This document shows, piece by piece, positions 43,099 to 54,600 of a stretch of 64,000 nucleotides of DNA. Origin of the DNA: Bactrocera neohumeralis (Eukaryota > Arthropoda > Insecta > Diptera > Tephritidae); NCBI RefSeq assembly GCF_024586455.1, contig NC_065922.1, positions 77,111,106 to 77,175,105 on the forward strand, read 5' to 3'. Made by a program: the position numbers and the translations under genes. Under the pieces are notes generated by a model. The model was not told the origin of the DNA. It saw only the letters and a list, made by a program, of their open reading frames with translations, and searched no databases. Each line of letters starts with the position of its first letter. Position 1 is the first letter of the stretch.

Positions 43099-43314
43099 TA
43101 TATATGTAGAATATTTGTACAAAATTAAACGATCGATGCAGTAGTTTTTTCTGTAGACTGGTCACCGCCTTTAAAAATGACATATTTGGGAAAATCGATT
43201 CAATGTTTTGTACACTCAGCGCAGGTAGCTGGAAGGCGCGCAAACCTAATTTAGAGGTACCGTTATTCAACCTGCTGTAACTTCGTTAGTTTTTCTTATT
43301 TAAACTGAAAACTA
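43099..43314. other. Non-coding flank
   Basis: Right-hand flank of Tc1-c up to the satellite; nothing recognised. Confidence 0.4.
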
Positions 43315-44298
43315 TTTTATTCTATGAGAAGTGTTTCAATCTACAAGAACTATTTTAGTCTCTAGTTAAAGTTTTCTCTCTCCCTCCTTTATTTTTCTCC
43401 TCCCTGCCTATATTTTCACTGCTCTCTGAACTGAGTTGTAATTACTTCATTGCGCTCATTTTGATTGTGATAGTTCACAAAATACCAATATCTACGCACG
43501 AAAATGTTCACGAGTTAATTCCATTTTTTGACCGAGATGAATAAAGACCTTATTTGAGCTGAGAACTCTTTCACTCTATGAGAAGTGTCTCAATCTACGA
43601 GAACTATTTTAGTCTCTAGTTAAAGTTTTCTCTCTCCCTCCTTTATTTTTCTCCTTCCTGCCTATATTTTCACTGCTCTCTGAACTGAGTTGTAATTACT
43701 TCATTGCGCTCATTTTGATTGTGATAGTTCACAAAATACCAATATCTACGCACGAAAATGTTCACGAGTTAATTCCATTTTTTGACCGAGATGAATAAAG
43801 ACCTTATTTAAGCTGAGAACTCTTTCACTCTATGAGAAGTGTCTCAATCTACGAGAACTATTTTAGTCTCTAGTTAAAGTTTTCTCTCTCCCTCCTTTAT
43901 TTTTCTCCTTCCTGCCTATATTTTCACTGCTCTCTGAACTGAGTTGTAATTACTTCATTGCGCTCATTTTGATTGTGATAGTTCACAAAATACCAATATC
44001 TACGCACGAAAATGTTCACGAGTTAATTCCATTTTTTGACCGAGATGAATAAAGACCTTATTTAAGCTGAGAACTCTTTCACTCTATGAGAAGTGTCTCA
44101 ATCTACGAGAACTATTTTAGTCTCTAGTTAAAGTTTTCTCTCTCCCTCCTTTATTTTTCTCCTCCCTGCCTATATTTTCACTGCTCTCTCAACTGAGTTG
44201 TAATTACTTCATTGCGCTCATTTTGATTGTGATAGTTCACAAAATACCAATATCTACGCACGAAAATGTTCACGAGTTAATTCCATTTTTTGGCCGAG
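43315..44298. repeat. Satellite array 2, 254-bp unit, ~3.9 copies
   Basis: Same unit as array 1 in the same orientation. Unit starts at 43368, 43622, 43876 and 44130, period exactly 254. The last unit ends in GGCCGAGATGAATAAAGTTA, running into the ORF just as array 1 does. Confidence 0.93.
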
Positions 44299-44857
44299 AT
44301 GAATAAAGTTAAAGTTTACTCATCTTTGTGGCTCTCAATAAGATTCAACAGTTCAATCAAAGATGGCTCGCGCCATCTCTATGCTGCAATTCAAAGGTCG
44401 AGATACTTACCTGCTAAACTGCGCAAGGTTGTCGATTCATCCATTCAACAGAATGCTTTCTTTGCTCTTCCAGAAAACATTCTCCTTAGTATGATGACTA
44501 ACGAACGGATAGAAGTCAGAAAGTTGGCCCTTGACCTTTCCAGCCCTTGAGCTGAATTTCAAAGCTAATAATTATTACGATATGATTAACTGGAAGACTA
44601 TTACCTTGACTGTTCCACCAGTTCTTTGTTCAGTCGGCTGTCGGGAGACACTGCAGAGGTATGGAAATTTAGTGAATTCCCCTCTCACACCGTGGCAGTC
44701 GAGAGAACTGTCAAACTGGTGACAGAGGCATCTTCTAAAGTTATTGGCCCCCAATCTCGTGATCGTTTTATACGCTCTACACTGAAATCTAGGCAACAAG
44801 TGCCAAAGTTTAGTACAAAATCTGATTTTATCAATAAATTTGACACAGATTCAGACT
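44299..44857 (+). pseudogene. C-terminal half of the unnamed transposon-like protein, copy 2
   Basis: Reads (MNK)VKVYSSLWLSIRFNSS..YLPAKLRKVVDSS.. to EVRKLALD, then a deletion/frame change at about 44535 relative to copy 1, then LNFKANNYYDMINW and, in another frame, FSRLSGDTAEVWKFSEFPSHTVAVERTVKLVTEASSKVIGPQSRDRF and a C-terminal ..FINKFDTDSD stop at 44857. It shows what the protein end looks like beyond the point where copy 1 is broken. The terminal repeat follows 85 bp later. Confidence 0.7.
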
Positions 44858-44941
44858 AAAACTAGCCTGACATATGGTTGGTTGGGTTAGGCTTGGGAGG
44901 AACCCGAAGAGCAGCCACCTCCACGCGGTGGGTTCTGGGTG

Positions 44942-44975
44942 ACCGAATCGAAAAAAGTCCGGAATCGACCCACCC
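44942..44975 (-). repeat. Terminal repeat GGGTGGGTCGATTCC.. (right-type end)
   Basis: Reverse complement partner of 16552-16585, followed by TA at 44976. It interrupts the jerky/pogo-like ORF on its right and supplies that ORF's present stop codon. Confidence 0.75.
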
Positions 44976-45663
44976 TAACCTGCACTCATACACAAAATAG
45001 CAGTAATTAAGGATCCTTTTTCAGCTGAAGCAAGAGCTCCTATCTGTCTCCGGCCTTTCATAGCCAAAACCTTCGGCATTTTGTTTGGCACAACGGATAT
45101 TCCAGTTTCGTCTACGTTGTAGATGTTATTTGGGGTAAATTTGTATGTTACCATCTCCTTTTCGAGCAAATCAAAGAAAACTGCTACGTTTTCTTTCGAA
45201 AACCCTCTAGCACGGGCTATAGAGGTGCTGGTTGGTTGACGGAACGACAGAGATGGGTGACGTCTAAGGAATAAACGCAACCAATCCCTTCCTGCTGTTT
45301 CCTTTATCATTGGAAAAGGGTTTGGAAAATTATTGTTGACAGCCAATTGAAATGCTAAGGATCTTATATCATTCCGTGTTAGTCCAAACAGTTTCGCTTC
45401 CATAAGCAGTATATACTCCACAAGGGAATCTTCGAGTTCAGGAGGGAAAACCGGTTTCCTCCCAAGTTTAGCCGCCACTACTACCTCTACAGGTCTTCCC
45501 TCATCTGCCACTAAACGCCTCAACGTGGTTTTTGGTACATTATACTGCTTAGATGCCTTCAAAAACCCCATTTTTTAGTCTTAACTGCAGAAATTGCTTC
45601 CATCATATTTTCTTTGCGCCACGTCTGTCGTTGTTTCGGAGCTGGGCTTGATTTTGAAGCCAT
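44976..45663 (-). pseudogene. Pogo/jerky-like transposase, N-terminal part
   Basis: From ATG 45663 MASKSSPAPKQRQTWRKENMM..EAISAVKTKK; a missing A in the following A-run shifts the frame to KASKQYNVPKTTLRRLVADE (psq-type HTH). Next comes a CENP-B-type HTH (ELEDSLVEYILLMEAKLFGLTRNDIRSLAFQLA..WLRLFLRRHPSLSFRQPTSTSIARA). The DDE_1 domain starts at NIYNVDETGISVV (first catalytic D) and ends at TAILCMSAG where another element's end begins. Similar host proteins exist (jerky, Tigger-derived), but the frameshift and truncation show a dead transposon copy. Confidence 0.85.
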
Positions 45664-46140
45664 TATTATCCTTCAAAATAAAAGAATTTAGTATTATAGA
45701 CTTTGAATGAAACATGTGTCAAATATGGCCCACTGGTCCATATTATCAACATCTAAATGGGCCATATTGCCCACACCACACATTTTTCACTTTTTTCTTT
45801 ATTTATGCATACTTCACTAGGTATTTATTAAAGTTAGATTCCACTTCAAGAAAACAGGTTCAATCACTGTATATTTAACACTCCCAAACATATTTTTCAA
45901 TTAAAATTTAACAAAAAAACACCTTAAGAAAACGTACCAAAATAGTATAAAATTACCACCAAAAATATGTTTCGGGCTATACTGCGCACGTCTGGCTCAC
46001 CACACTCGTCAAACAACACTGAATCGTGCTTTGATAAAATATGAGCGAAATGAAGTCAGTGTGTGATGTCTTTGCTTTGTGGTTCAGAATATATTGAGGT
46101 GGGCCATATTACCCACATGGGCCATATATCCCTAACTTAC
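45664..46140. repeat. Subterminal region of the pogo-like element with GGGCCATAT repeats
   Basis: TATGGCCCA or its complement occurs near 45727, 45765, 46105 and 46119, around GTGGGCCATATTACCCACATGGGCCATATATCCC. This looks like 5' terminal and subterminal DNA of the element whose transposase starts at 45663. The exact end was not located. Confidence 0.5.
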
Positions 46141-46400
46141 TCTACTATGGATACAATCAGGTTTGGATCAAGTTTCGGCAACGTAGCTGTTATGGGAATT
46201 GATTATTAGTATCACCGTCGAAGATTATGTTTTCACAACATCTAAACTAAAAATAGGAAATTTTATAAAAAAAAAATCGACCTTCTCACTAAATCTTTCC
46301 ATTCAAGTTAAACCAATTTAATATTAATTATGAATAATTATTGCAAAAAAACGTAAACATTTAACATTTAGGAACAATACTCTTTAGAGTTATAGTTTTT
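46141..46400. other. Non-coding stretch
   Basis: AT-rich, nothing recognised. Confidence 0.4.
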
Positions 46401-46401
46401 A

Positions 46402-46870
46402 TTAATTAATTAAAAGAACGCTAATGGAAAAACTGTTCGGAGTTAATTTCCGTGACTTCCTCAAAACCCCAGAGATGTTCAATGGGTTTAAGTCTGGACT
46501 TGTTGATGGCCATTGGAAAACATTGACCGAATTTGCGTCAAAAAACTTGTTCGTTAACTTTACCGCGTGCTTTGGATCTTTATCCTGTTGAAATTTCCAT
46601 ATAACAGGCAAATTCTCCACGGCCCACGGCAACATGACATTTTTCAGAATGTCGACGTATTTCTCCTTATTTAAAATTCCATCAATCCTATGGAGTGGAG
46701 CAACACCGTACCAGGAGAAACATTCCCACACTATAATTGAACTTCCATACTTCGCTACGAGTGAAACATAGTGAGGATTACATTTCTGGTTGATTAGCCG
46801 TCGAAATATATACCTCCGACCATCAGGACCTATGCGATTAATTTTTATTTCATCGCACTATTTATATTGA
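46402..46870 (-). pseudogene. Fourth Tc1-type transposase fragment (Tc1-d)
   Basis: Starts within the catalytic domain: DEIKINRIGPDGRRYIFRR, then SSIIVWECFSWYGVAPLHRI, LPVIWKFQQDKDPKHAVKL (second D region) and WPSTSPDLNPLN, where the glutamate position is lost (PLN..). Then frame decay. No termini recognised. Diverged from Tc1-a, b and c. Confidence 0.8.
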
Positions 46871-47334
46871 CTCTAATTTTTGTATTTTTGGGTATTTCAA
46901 AATGTTTATTACAAAATGCTATGCATGCTAAAAGAATTTGTTTTATCAGTAGAAAATGTGTAAGCAGGCTGCTCTTATTTCAAGAAAGAGTTCAGGTTTC
47001 GAAATCTTTCTTGAAGTGGATAATGTTTATTTATGGATTATTGGGTTTATGTATGTCAATATGTGACTATATAGAAATTAGCAATCGATATTGAGTTGCT
47101 TCAAATCTTTAACTTCACATATTTAAGTTAATTAACCTTCTTCGTCTTATTGGAGTTGACATAAAGCCATACAACTTTTGAAGTATATTAGAAAAAATTT
47201 TCATTGAAAAATATTAATAAATAAGCCTGTGTCGGTGAATCTCCAGAAGAAAAAAGTGGTTTAGCGGTGAACATTATAACTCGTTACCGGATCATCTGCT
47301 GCATTTGCTGCTTTTTAACAGCAACCTCTCTCCA

Positions 47335-47420
47335 CTCACTGCTCTCTCAGTTGAGTTGTAATTGCTTCATTGCGCTCATTTTGATTGTGATAGTTCACAA
47401 AATACCAATATCTATAAAGA
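47335..47420. repeat. Solo partial 254-bp satellite unit
   Basis: CTGCTCTCTCAGTTGAGTTGTAATTGCTTC.. through CACAAAATACCAATATCTA matches ~80 bp of the satellite unit outside either array, with a few differences. Confidence 0.8.
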
Positions 47421-47572
47421 AAATCGAGCTAGTGCTCCTCCTATGCCTACTATCAAGTACCAAATTTTATTACAAAATTTCTGCCCTCGCCGCCATGATT
47501 TCTACCCTTCTCGTTCTATTTTCTTTGGTTAAATCAATATCGTTCTCGTCCCCACAAATCGAGCTAGTGCTC
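47421..47572. repeat. 118-bp segment between 17-bp perfect direct repeats
   Basis: AAATCGAGCTAGTGCTC occurs at 47421-47437 and 47556-47572. The intervening 118 bp may be a small insertion with target duplication, or the pair is a local duplication. Confidence 0.6.
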
Positions 47573-49205
47573 ACAGAAATTACGTAACGAAGGCCTGTCC
47601 TGCCAAAGAGTCCTCAGTCACTTCCTCTACAATTAGTTCCTTGAAAGGAATCAGGAAAAATGGCGACTGCCTGAAAATAAAAATAATTTTTTACGCTTTT
47701 TTTTTTGAAATTCCTGAATTTTTTTGACACAATGCTGGTAATTTTGACACGATACTGGTAGGAACGATAACGGATTATATAAAGAAGGTTCACACAATAT
47801 TTCAAGTAAATCGGTTGTATAGAACTTGAGATAATGCCGGCACCGTGTGGAAAAAAGTAGTTTCGAGAAAAACGCGTTTAAAAAATTCGGCCGAAATGGG
47901 CTAGGTACTGCGTCACTAAAGTAACTGTAGCTCTTAAAATAATTTTAATTTTTAAAAATCCTTTGGAGGATATGTTCTTAAGGGTCTAAACTTTAAATAT
48001 ATGAAAAAAATCGAATTTTTCAAAATTCTTGAGTAGAATACCCCCATAAGTGAAGCTGTAATCACCAAGAGCATATTTCATTGAATTGAGAATTTCAACT
48101 ACGCCCATGTTAACTAGAAACATGTCGGGTGCGTTCAAGTTACGTAATAATTATAGCAGTACAGTAATGTTAAAGACAAATGCGTTAAACACTTTGCACT
48201 GATTACTTAATTTAAAATTAAATATGACACATAATGTCTGAGAACTGTGTTAATGAAAAAATTTATATTTGATTATTGTAACATTTTTGTTTTAAATACT
48301 TGAAATGTTTAAAAAAATACATTTAAGTTACGGCACCTATAGTGATATCGGTGTTTATTAAATAGAAAAATAAAATGTACCTATATAAATATAAGGAAAT
48401 ATATTTTTAATACAATAAGCATGTAAAAAATAAGAATATGAGCGCCCAAAACTGTCTATTATTACAACTAGAGATCTGCACGATAATTATTATTTTACTT
48501 TTTATCATACATATTTCTTTTTTATGTGCACATCCAATTATTTATATACTTCATTATTTAATTAAAAAGGCGAAAAAATTAAATGTTTTGCTTAGGACAA
48601 AATCCATAAGTCCCTAATGTTAAACAATTAACTCTTTAAATCATAAGTATTATGAACTAAGATATACAATATAATAAAAAATAAAAAAAAAATTGTTGTA
48701 AATTCTCTAAATACATATGTGCGATTTCAATTTATTTCCAACAGAAGCATAAATCCAAACAAGTAAGTAAAATAATAATTGTGCGGCCTTTTTTCATTTT
48801 TTCAATTAAAAAAAAAATTATATCTATTTATTTTTTTTTTGTTTTTTTATTTTAAAGTTTTAATTTTTGAAAGTTTGCTTCAAATCATAAAATAAATACA
48901 TAGAATATATGCATGGAAATGATGAAGCAAACTAGTCAAATTTAAAAAATGTTTACTACTTTGTTGTTTTATGTTAATATAAATTTAATAAAATTTGATT
49001 TTCTCTAAACGAATTTCGAAAATAATTGAATTTTTGGTGCTATTTTTTAATAATAAAACTTGAAAGGTCCTATTTTTTGTATTTTTCAGCTCAAAAAAAT
49101 GCTTTTCTTAAAGTCAAACCAAACATAATTTAAATTTGTTCTATTATTTATTAATTAAAAGCTTTGCTTTGAAAATTCAATAAACATCTTTAGTAATCAC
49201 TAACT
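47573..49205. other. Non-coding AT-rich stretch
   Basis: No gene. Around 47815-48050 there is MITE-like sequence sharing TTTCGAGAAAAACGCGTTTAAA with the TTAA MITE at 34420. The rest is long A/T runs. Confidence 0.5.
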
Positions 49206-49645
49206 ATCGAAAAAGTCTTTTCGTATTTCAAATCAAACTTCTACTTATTTTTTTTATTTTTATACTAATAAATAAATAAACAAATATGTACCATTTTGGT
49301 CGACCACTTTTTTTGCAGAGACCAGAACGAAAGCGAGCGAATCATTGTTGTGCTACACGAACTGTACAGCATCGTCTCTGTAAACTTCACAAATTTCATT
49401 GGTGGCTTGCGTGACGTTCTTCATTTTTTAGACAAAAATTTCAAAATATAGCGAATTTCTTCATTATTTTCACTCATTTTTGAACAGCTGTAACTTTTCA
49501 ACTTCCCCGAGTTTTATTTTTTTGTTAAATGAATCTCACCTTTCCAACACTATATGGTATGACACAATGTGATTGGTAGCACTGGAGATACAGGTATACG
49601 ACTGCAACGACATCTACTGACAAAATACGAAAAGACTTTTTCGAT
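49206..49645. mobile_element. MITE with ATCGAAAAAGTCTTTTCGTA ends, 440 bp
   Basis: Left ATCGAAAAAGTCTTTTCGTA at 49206 and its exact reverse complement ending at 49645. Flanked by CT and TA; the duplication is unclear, perhaps TA or TTA-like. No ORF. Confidence 0.75.
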
Positions 49646-50129
49646 TACCCAAAATTTTATCATTAATACATGCAAAACCAAAACTTGTAAACCCTAAAAC
49701 CAAATAAATAACTGTAATTACAACACAATATTTATTTTTCTATTTATAAACAACTTTATCATTTTTTCATTCACTGCTAATGACGCCTAAATTTTAGGGA
49801 ATTTTCAAAATTTTTTGAGTTTTTTCCAAAGTACGAGACAGGCTTTATAGAGAGACGCATAACAAAGATTTTTTTAAATCAAATTTCAAAGGAATGGGTA
49901 AAGTAGACCTAGAACTATCATCTTAATCACCTCAAAAAAGTAGTTTCTGGAAAGGTGCGTTTAAAGTTTTACGTTAACGTTTACCGTTATAGTTGCCACC
50001 AAACTTAAACGACTATAACTTCGGAAATAGTTTAAAATTCTTTAAGGAAATTTTGAGTATCTAAACTATTGAATTATGAAACAAAATATAAATTTTCTCG
50101 AATTTCTAGTCAAGAATTTCAAACATATA

Positions 50130-50738
50130 CAGGGGTGTTGTGGAATCTGATAGTTATCGGAATCAGAATTGAAATCGTTCAAAAAAAGTAGTAGGTGTCG
50201 TGAATTCAGTTATTATTGGTTTGATATTCGAAAAAGAATTTGTATCGGTTTTGGGTGTCACGGAAACCAATTTTATCGGTTTTGCTATCAGAAACAAAGC
50301 AAGAAGATAGTCGCTCACAGATTTGAAATGTAAGTTAAGAATACAAGTTATTTTATTATTTCGAATTAATTTATCTATTTCTATAGGGGAAAACATAAGT
50401 ATCAAACACGAAATGTCTTAATTATTGACTTTTTGGAAAAAAAATCCGGATATCTAAAGATAATAGATTTACAAAACGTAATAAACGTAATTTAACTCCC
50501 AAATGCATTCGATAAATGTTATCTCTTAAAATCTTTCTTTAATTCGGAACTCGTTAAAAGCCTTAATGTACTCATTTGCAAGTTTTGTCACCTTAGTAAA
50601 CAGCTGATTCGAATACTGGTTTTGCGTATGTTCGAAAAGACGAAAATCCAAACAGATTCTGTGACACCCTTGGAAATCAGAATTGGTTTTCAACTCTGAC
50701 AGCGAAGCAATTCTGTCTTGGATTCCACAACACCCCTG
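50130..50738. mobile_element. MITE with CAGGGGTGTTGTGGAATC ends, 609 bp
   Basis: Perfect 18-bp inverted ends, CAGGGGTGTTGTGGAATC at 50130 and GATTCCACAACACCCCTG ending at 50738, flanked by ATA on both sides. Internal repeats of GGTGTCGTG / GGTGTCACGG / TGTGACACCC type suggest subterminal sites. No coding capacity. Confidence 0.85.
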
Positions 50739-51623
50739 ATATTTACAAAAGGAAATAGGATTTTAGTGATTCTTTTTTTATTTTTTAATAATCGTGAAAA
50801 TAAACTCTTAAATATATTTGTTTTTTTATATTTGTATATGTACATACAGTTGATTACTTTTTTCACATAAATTAGTTTCCACTACATTTTTCGAAATCTT
50901 TTCTCAAACCCTTATTTGACTTTTGAATACGCTTCACCTAATCTTTTACTTCCTTCTACATTTACTGCAATGTGGTTTTGCAATTATTTTTCTGTGTATC
51001 ATTTGCGCCTAATTGTATGCTACAAAACAGTAACGCAGAGAAACGCTTAAACAACAAAAACATTTTTCAGTTTTTTTCTCAAATGACATTACGTATCTGT
51101 CAGTTTGTACAAAAACGAACTAGTTCTGAGTGTGTAAGATATCGGCCTTTTCTCCCCAAGAAGCTACTCATGTACCATTGCATATGGCTGCCTTACAAGC
51201 TGTAAAATTTTTTCATTTGTGTAGGATATTATAGTTTCGGCGCAACTTTTATTTTTTTGTTTAAATTTTAAATGAAATATCTCCCGTTTTTTTTATAATA
51301 TATTTCTTTTATTCAATAAATTAAATATGTGTAAATTACAATAATAATAATAATGCGAAAAAAACACTATGGAACAAGAGTGTGATAATAAAGTGTGTAT
51401 GTATTACGCCATTGCCACTAAATAATGTGTCTATCAAGTATACAGCATACTGCGTTAAGTCTTAGTTTTTCCCATTTTCATTCACGCTCACTACATTGCC
51501 ATCCGCGCATACCGCCCTAACAACACACAGCAGGAAAGCGCAAATATAAGCATTTGTTGCTGTCCAACTTAGCTCACAACATAGTGCAAGTGCGCATGTG
51601 CGTGTTTGTCATGGCGCTCACGT
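50739..51623. other. 3' flank and probable 3' UTR of the cytospin gene
   Basis: No coding region. TTTATT (AATAAA on the minus strand) near 51308 could be the poly(A) signal, about 310 bases past the stop. CG-richer sequence appears from about 51480. Confidence 0.5.
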
Positions 51624-54600
51624 CTACGTTTCGAAATGTTTGTAAATTGCCGTTACGTAGGACATCACCTGCGTCCAGTCGGGCCGCTCGAGCTGACACA
51701 TGTCGTTTATATTCTGTGAATTGGGCAAATCGGGTGGTTAAAATGTGCATTTGTGTGCGTTTATGTATGTGTGTAGTTGTCTTACCAAGGTCGTTTGTAT
51801 GCCCACAGATTCGGCCGCCGCAAACGCCAGGGAGAAGTTGCGTCGCTTGTTGGTCGGATTGAGCGTGTCGTAGGGTATACGATCCGGCAGATAGGAATGT
51901 AGTATTGCACAGAGCGCTAAACCGTCATTCCAGGACGAACTGAAATTCGTTATGTCAATATTGCGATAGCCGACTGTTTTGTTTTGACACCATTTCAGCA
52001 GCGCATTGCGTTTTGAGCCGCCGTTTTTCGCCAGCATATTCAACGGATCCTTGCGTTCGCCTGCAAAAAAGAGAACGCAAATATAAAATATAGTATTTTG
52101 ACATAAATTGCACATTGTGTAGAAAGCTGTTTGTATATGTGTGTCTGATTTACTCACCACTTAGCAGCGATTTGCTCGATACACTGTTGAGGCCACTAAA
52201 GTGATGCAGGTTCGAAACTAAGCTAGTTTGTGTTGTTGTTGCTGGCGTTTGTTGTTGTTGGTGTTCGCGCAGCGGTCCTTTGGCAGGTATATTGTTGACG
52301 GTATTACTGTTTGTAATGCTGTTAATGGTTGTTGTAGTTGGTAGACGCACCTAAGCAAAACGATCAAAAAAATCTAAACTAAAACAGTAACAACAAAATA
52401 ATTGCTACTCACATTCTCAGTCCAGTCGTTATTCGTTGTATTATTGCCAATGACCGGTGGCAGTAGATTGCCCGTTATCTCCGGTGTAGCGCTATTTAAG
52501 CTAGATGTGGAACTGTAATGTGACTCAGTTTCTTCGACTTTGGGCTAAAGGTGAAAGTGGAAAGGAATAAATTTTAATAAATTCGAAAATCTGTTCCGTT
52601 CCCATGACAGATGGGTCCACGTAAGCGGAATGAAGCCGAATTTATATTCGCTCAAGGACTGTCAACTGGACAGCATTACTCCAAATTACTTCAGGTATGT
52701 TTTCTTGCCGCTAAAACCACAACAAGGTGAGCTCTTCCAAAAACTTTGAAAACTTTCATTTTCTGCCAACCAATTGTGCTGGCTTCGCTTTCTCTCTATC
52801 TACCTTTACACTAATTCGCAAACCTTAAATTTCTTTTCCGATAAGTATTCTTACTTCCACTATCCATTGACAAATTTGAGAGAAAAAATCTTCAATCAAA
52901 ACCCAAAATGTAACAGAACTATCTAAAGCACAGTTTTCTTCTTGGAAGCTTTCGAAATCTGTGTTCATCGCTTTTAGTCGCTGTTGTTGTTGTAGTGGCA
53001 GAATTATGCCGAGTTGACAATCCTTGGATGGATAAAAATCCGGGCCCGTTCCGGTTACGTAGACCCGACTGACGTTGGAACGCCGCTTTTAGTCGTCGTT
53101 TCTAAAGACGGCGCAAATGATCTTGACAAAGTATCATTCATTGAGGATCAGTTGCATACAAAAATAGAAGTAACAGTCGAATTTTTATAGTAAGAGTTTC
53201 AGAGAGAGTATTTCAAGCAGCTTTAAAAACTGTTATTGTGTCGACAAAACTAGCTAGAATCGTTGGGGAATCTTTCATTTTTGTAGAACACTATACTAGT
53301 GCCTGTTACCTACAACCCACCTTATTGTTTTCAATGCTCTCGATAAGCGTCTTCACCGACAGCCGCGAGTCTTGCCGATTCAGACTGCTGCCGATTTTAC
53401 TGCGCCGCGAAGCCATTTCTTGTTGGACAGTGGTCAGCACCGATTGCTGCGTTTCATTCTGTTGCATTTCTGTAATTTATGTTTAAAAGTGAAAACAGTT
53501 AGACGACTTCCGGAAATGTTTTTTTCTTTATTTGTATAAAACCTTGACGCTTACGTTGTTTTGTCAGCTTCTCTATTTGCTGCTCCAGCAGTCGTATCTT
53601 CTCCTTTTGCGTTTTGTTGTCGAGCACCAGCTGTTCGCGCGCACTCAACGCTTCAGTCTTAAAATCATTGGCCACCCGCACCGTCATTAGCAAGTCCGAC
53701 TGGAACTGTTGCCATTCCTCTGCCTGAAAAGAAGCTGCCGTTCAGTGGAAATGCGTTACATGTCTTTTGCAGTGTCGTTACCTCCTGTTTGCGCAGCTTC
53801 ACTTCCTCCTCGAGCTGTTTTTCGGTCGCATTCAGTTTACCCTCCACGTCGCCCAAATGCTTCTGCGTCTCGCTGAGTAGGTTTTGTAACTGTTGCTTGT
53901 CTTCCAAGTGACATTTGCATTGCACCTATCAAATTGTCATACAATCAATATGGAGAGTTGGAAATACATCGTAAGCACCACACTTACCTGCAGTTCGTTG
54001 GTGCTATCGACTAGCTGCTGATGCTCGCCGCTCAACTTGTCCTTCTCCTGTTGCAACTGCTCCAGCCGATATTCCAGATGTGAGACGGCACACTTGGCAT
54101 TATTCTTTGCGACCTTGCACTCCTCAGTCACTCCGGACAGCTGTTCTTTGATTCGTCGAATTTCTGCCTGACTGCGCGAATACTGATTCTGCAACTCGGC
54201 CACGCGCTCCTCCAACGTATCCTTCTCTTTGCGCGCCGCGTCCAATAAATCGGTAAGATCGGTTTTTTCACCACGCGCCAAATCTTGCTCCAACTCTTCG
54301 ATTTTTGAGCGTGCATTCTCCAGCAGCGTGCTCAGGCGATTTATCTCGATGCTGCGCTGTGAGATCTCCTCTTTGGCCTGTGTTAGTTGCGCTTCAATTT
54401 GTTTGCGTTCGGCATTCGCCGCATCGACGGTGGAGTCCAGCAGCGCATTGCGTTCGCGCATACGTGTACAATCCGCCAAGGCGGCCTCCAGCTGTTGACG
54501 TAACTCCTGCAATTCAGCATTGAGCTCCTCCTGCTTGACGAGTATCGCTTCGCGTTCTTCCTGCGATGTCTTAATCAGATCGAGTAGCTTACGTTCGCGT

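Noticed and set aside
44976..45663. Host jerky/CENP-B-type gene
   Set aside because: Frameshift in an A-run and truncation by another element's terminus; no further exons found.
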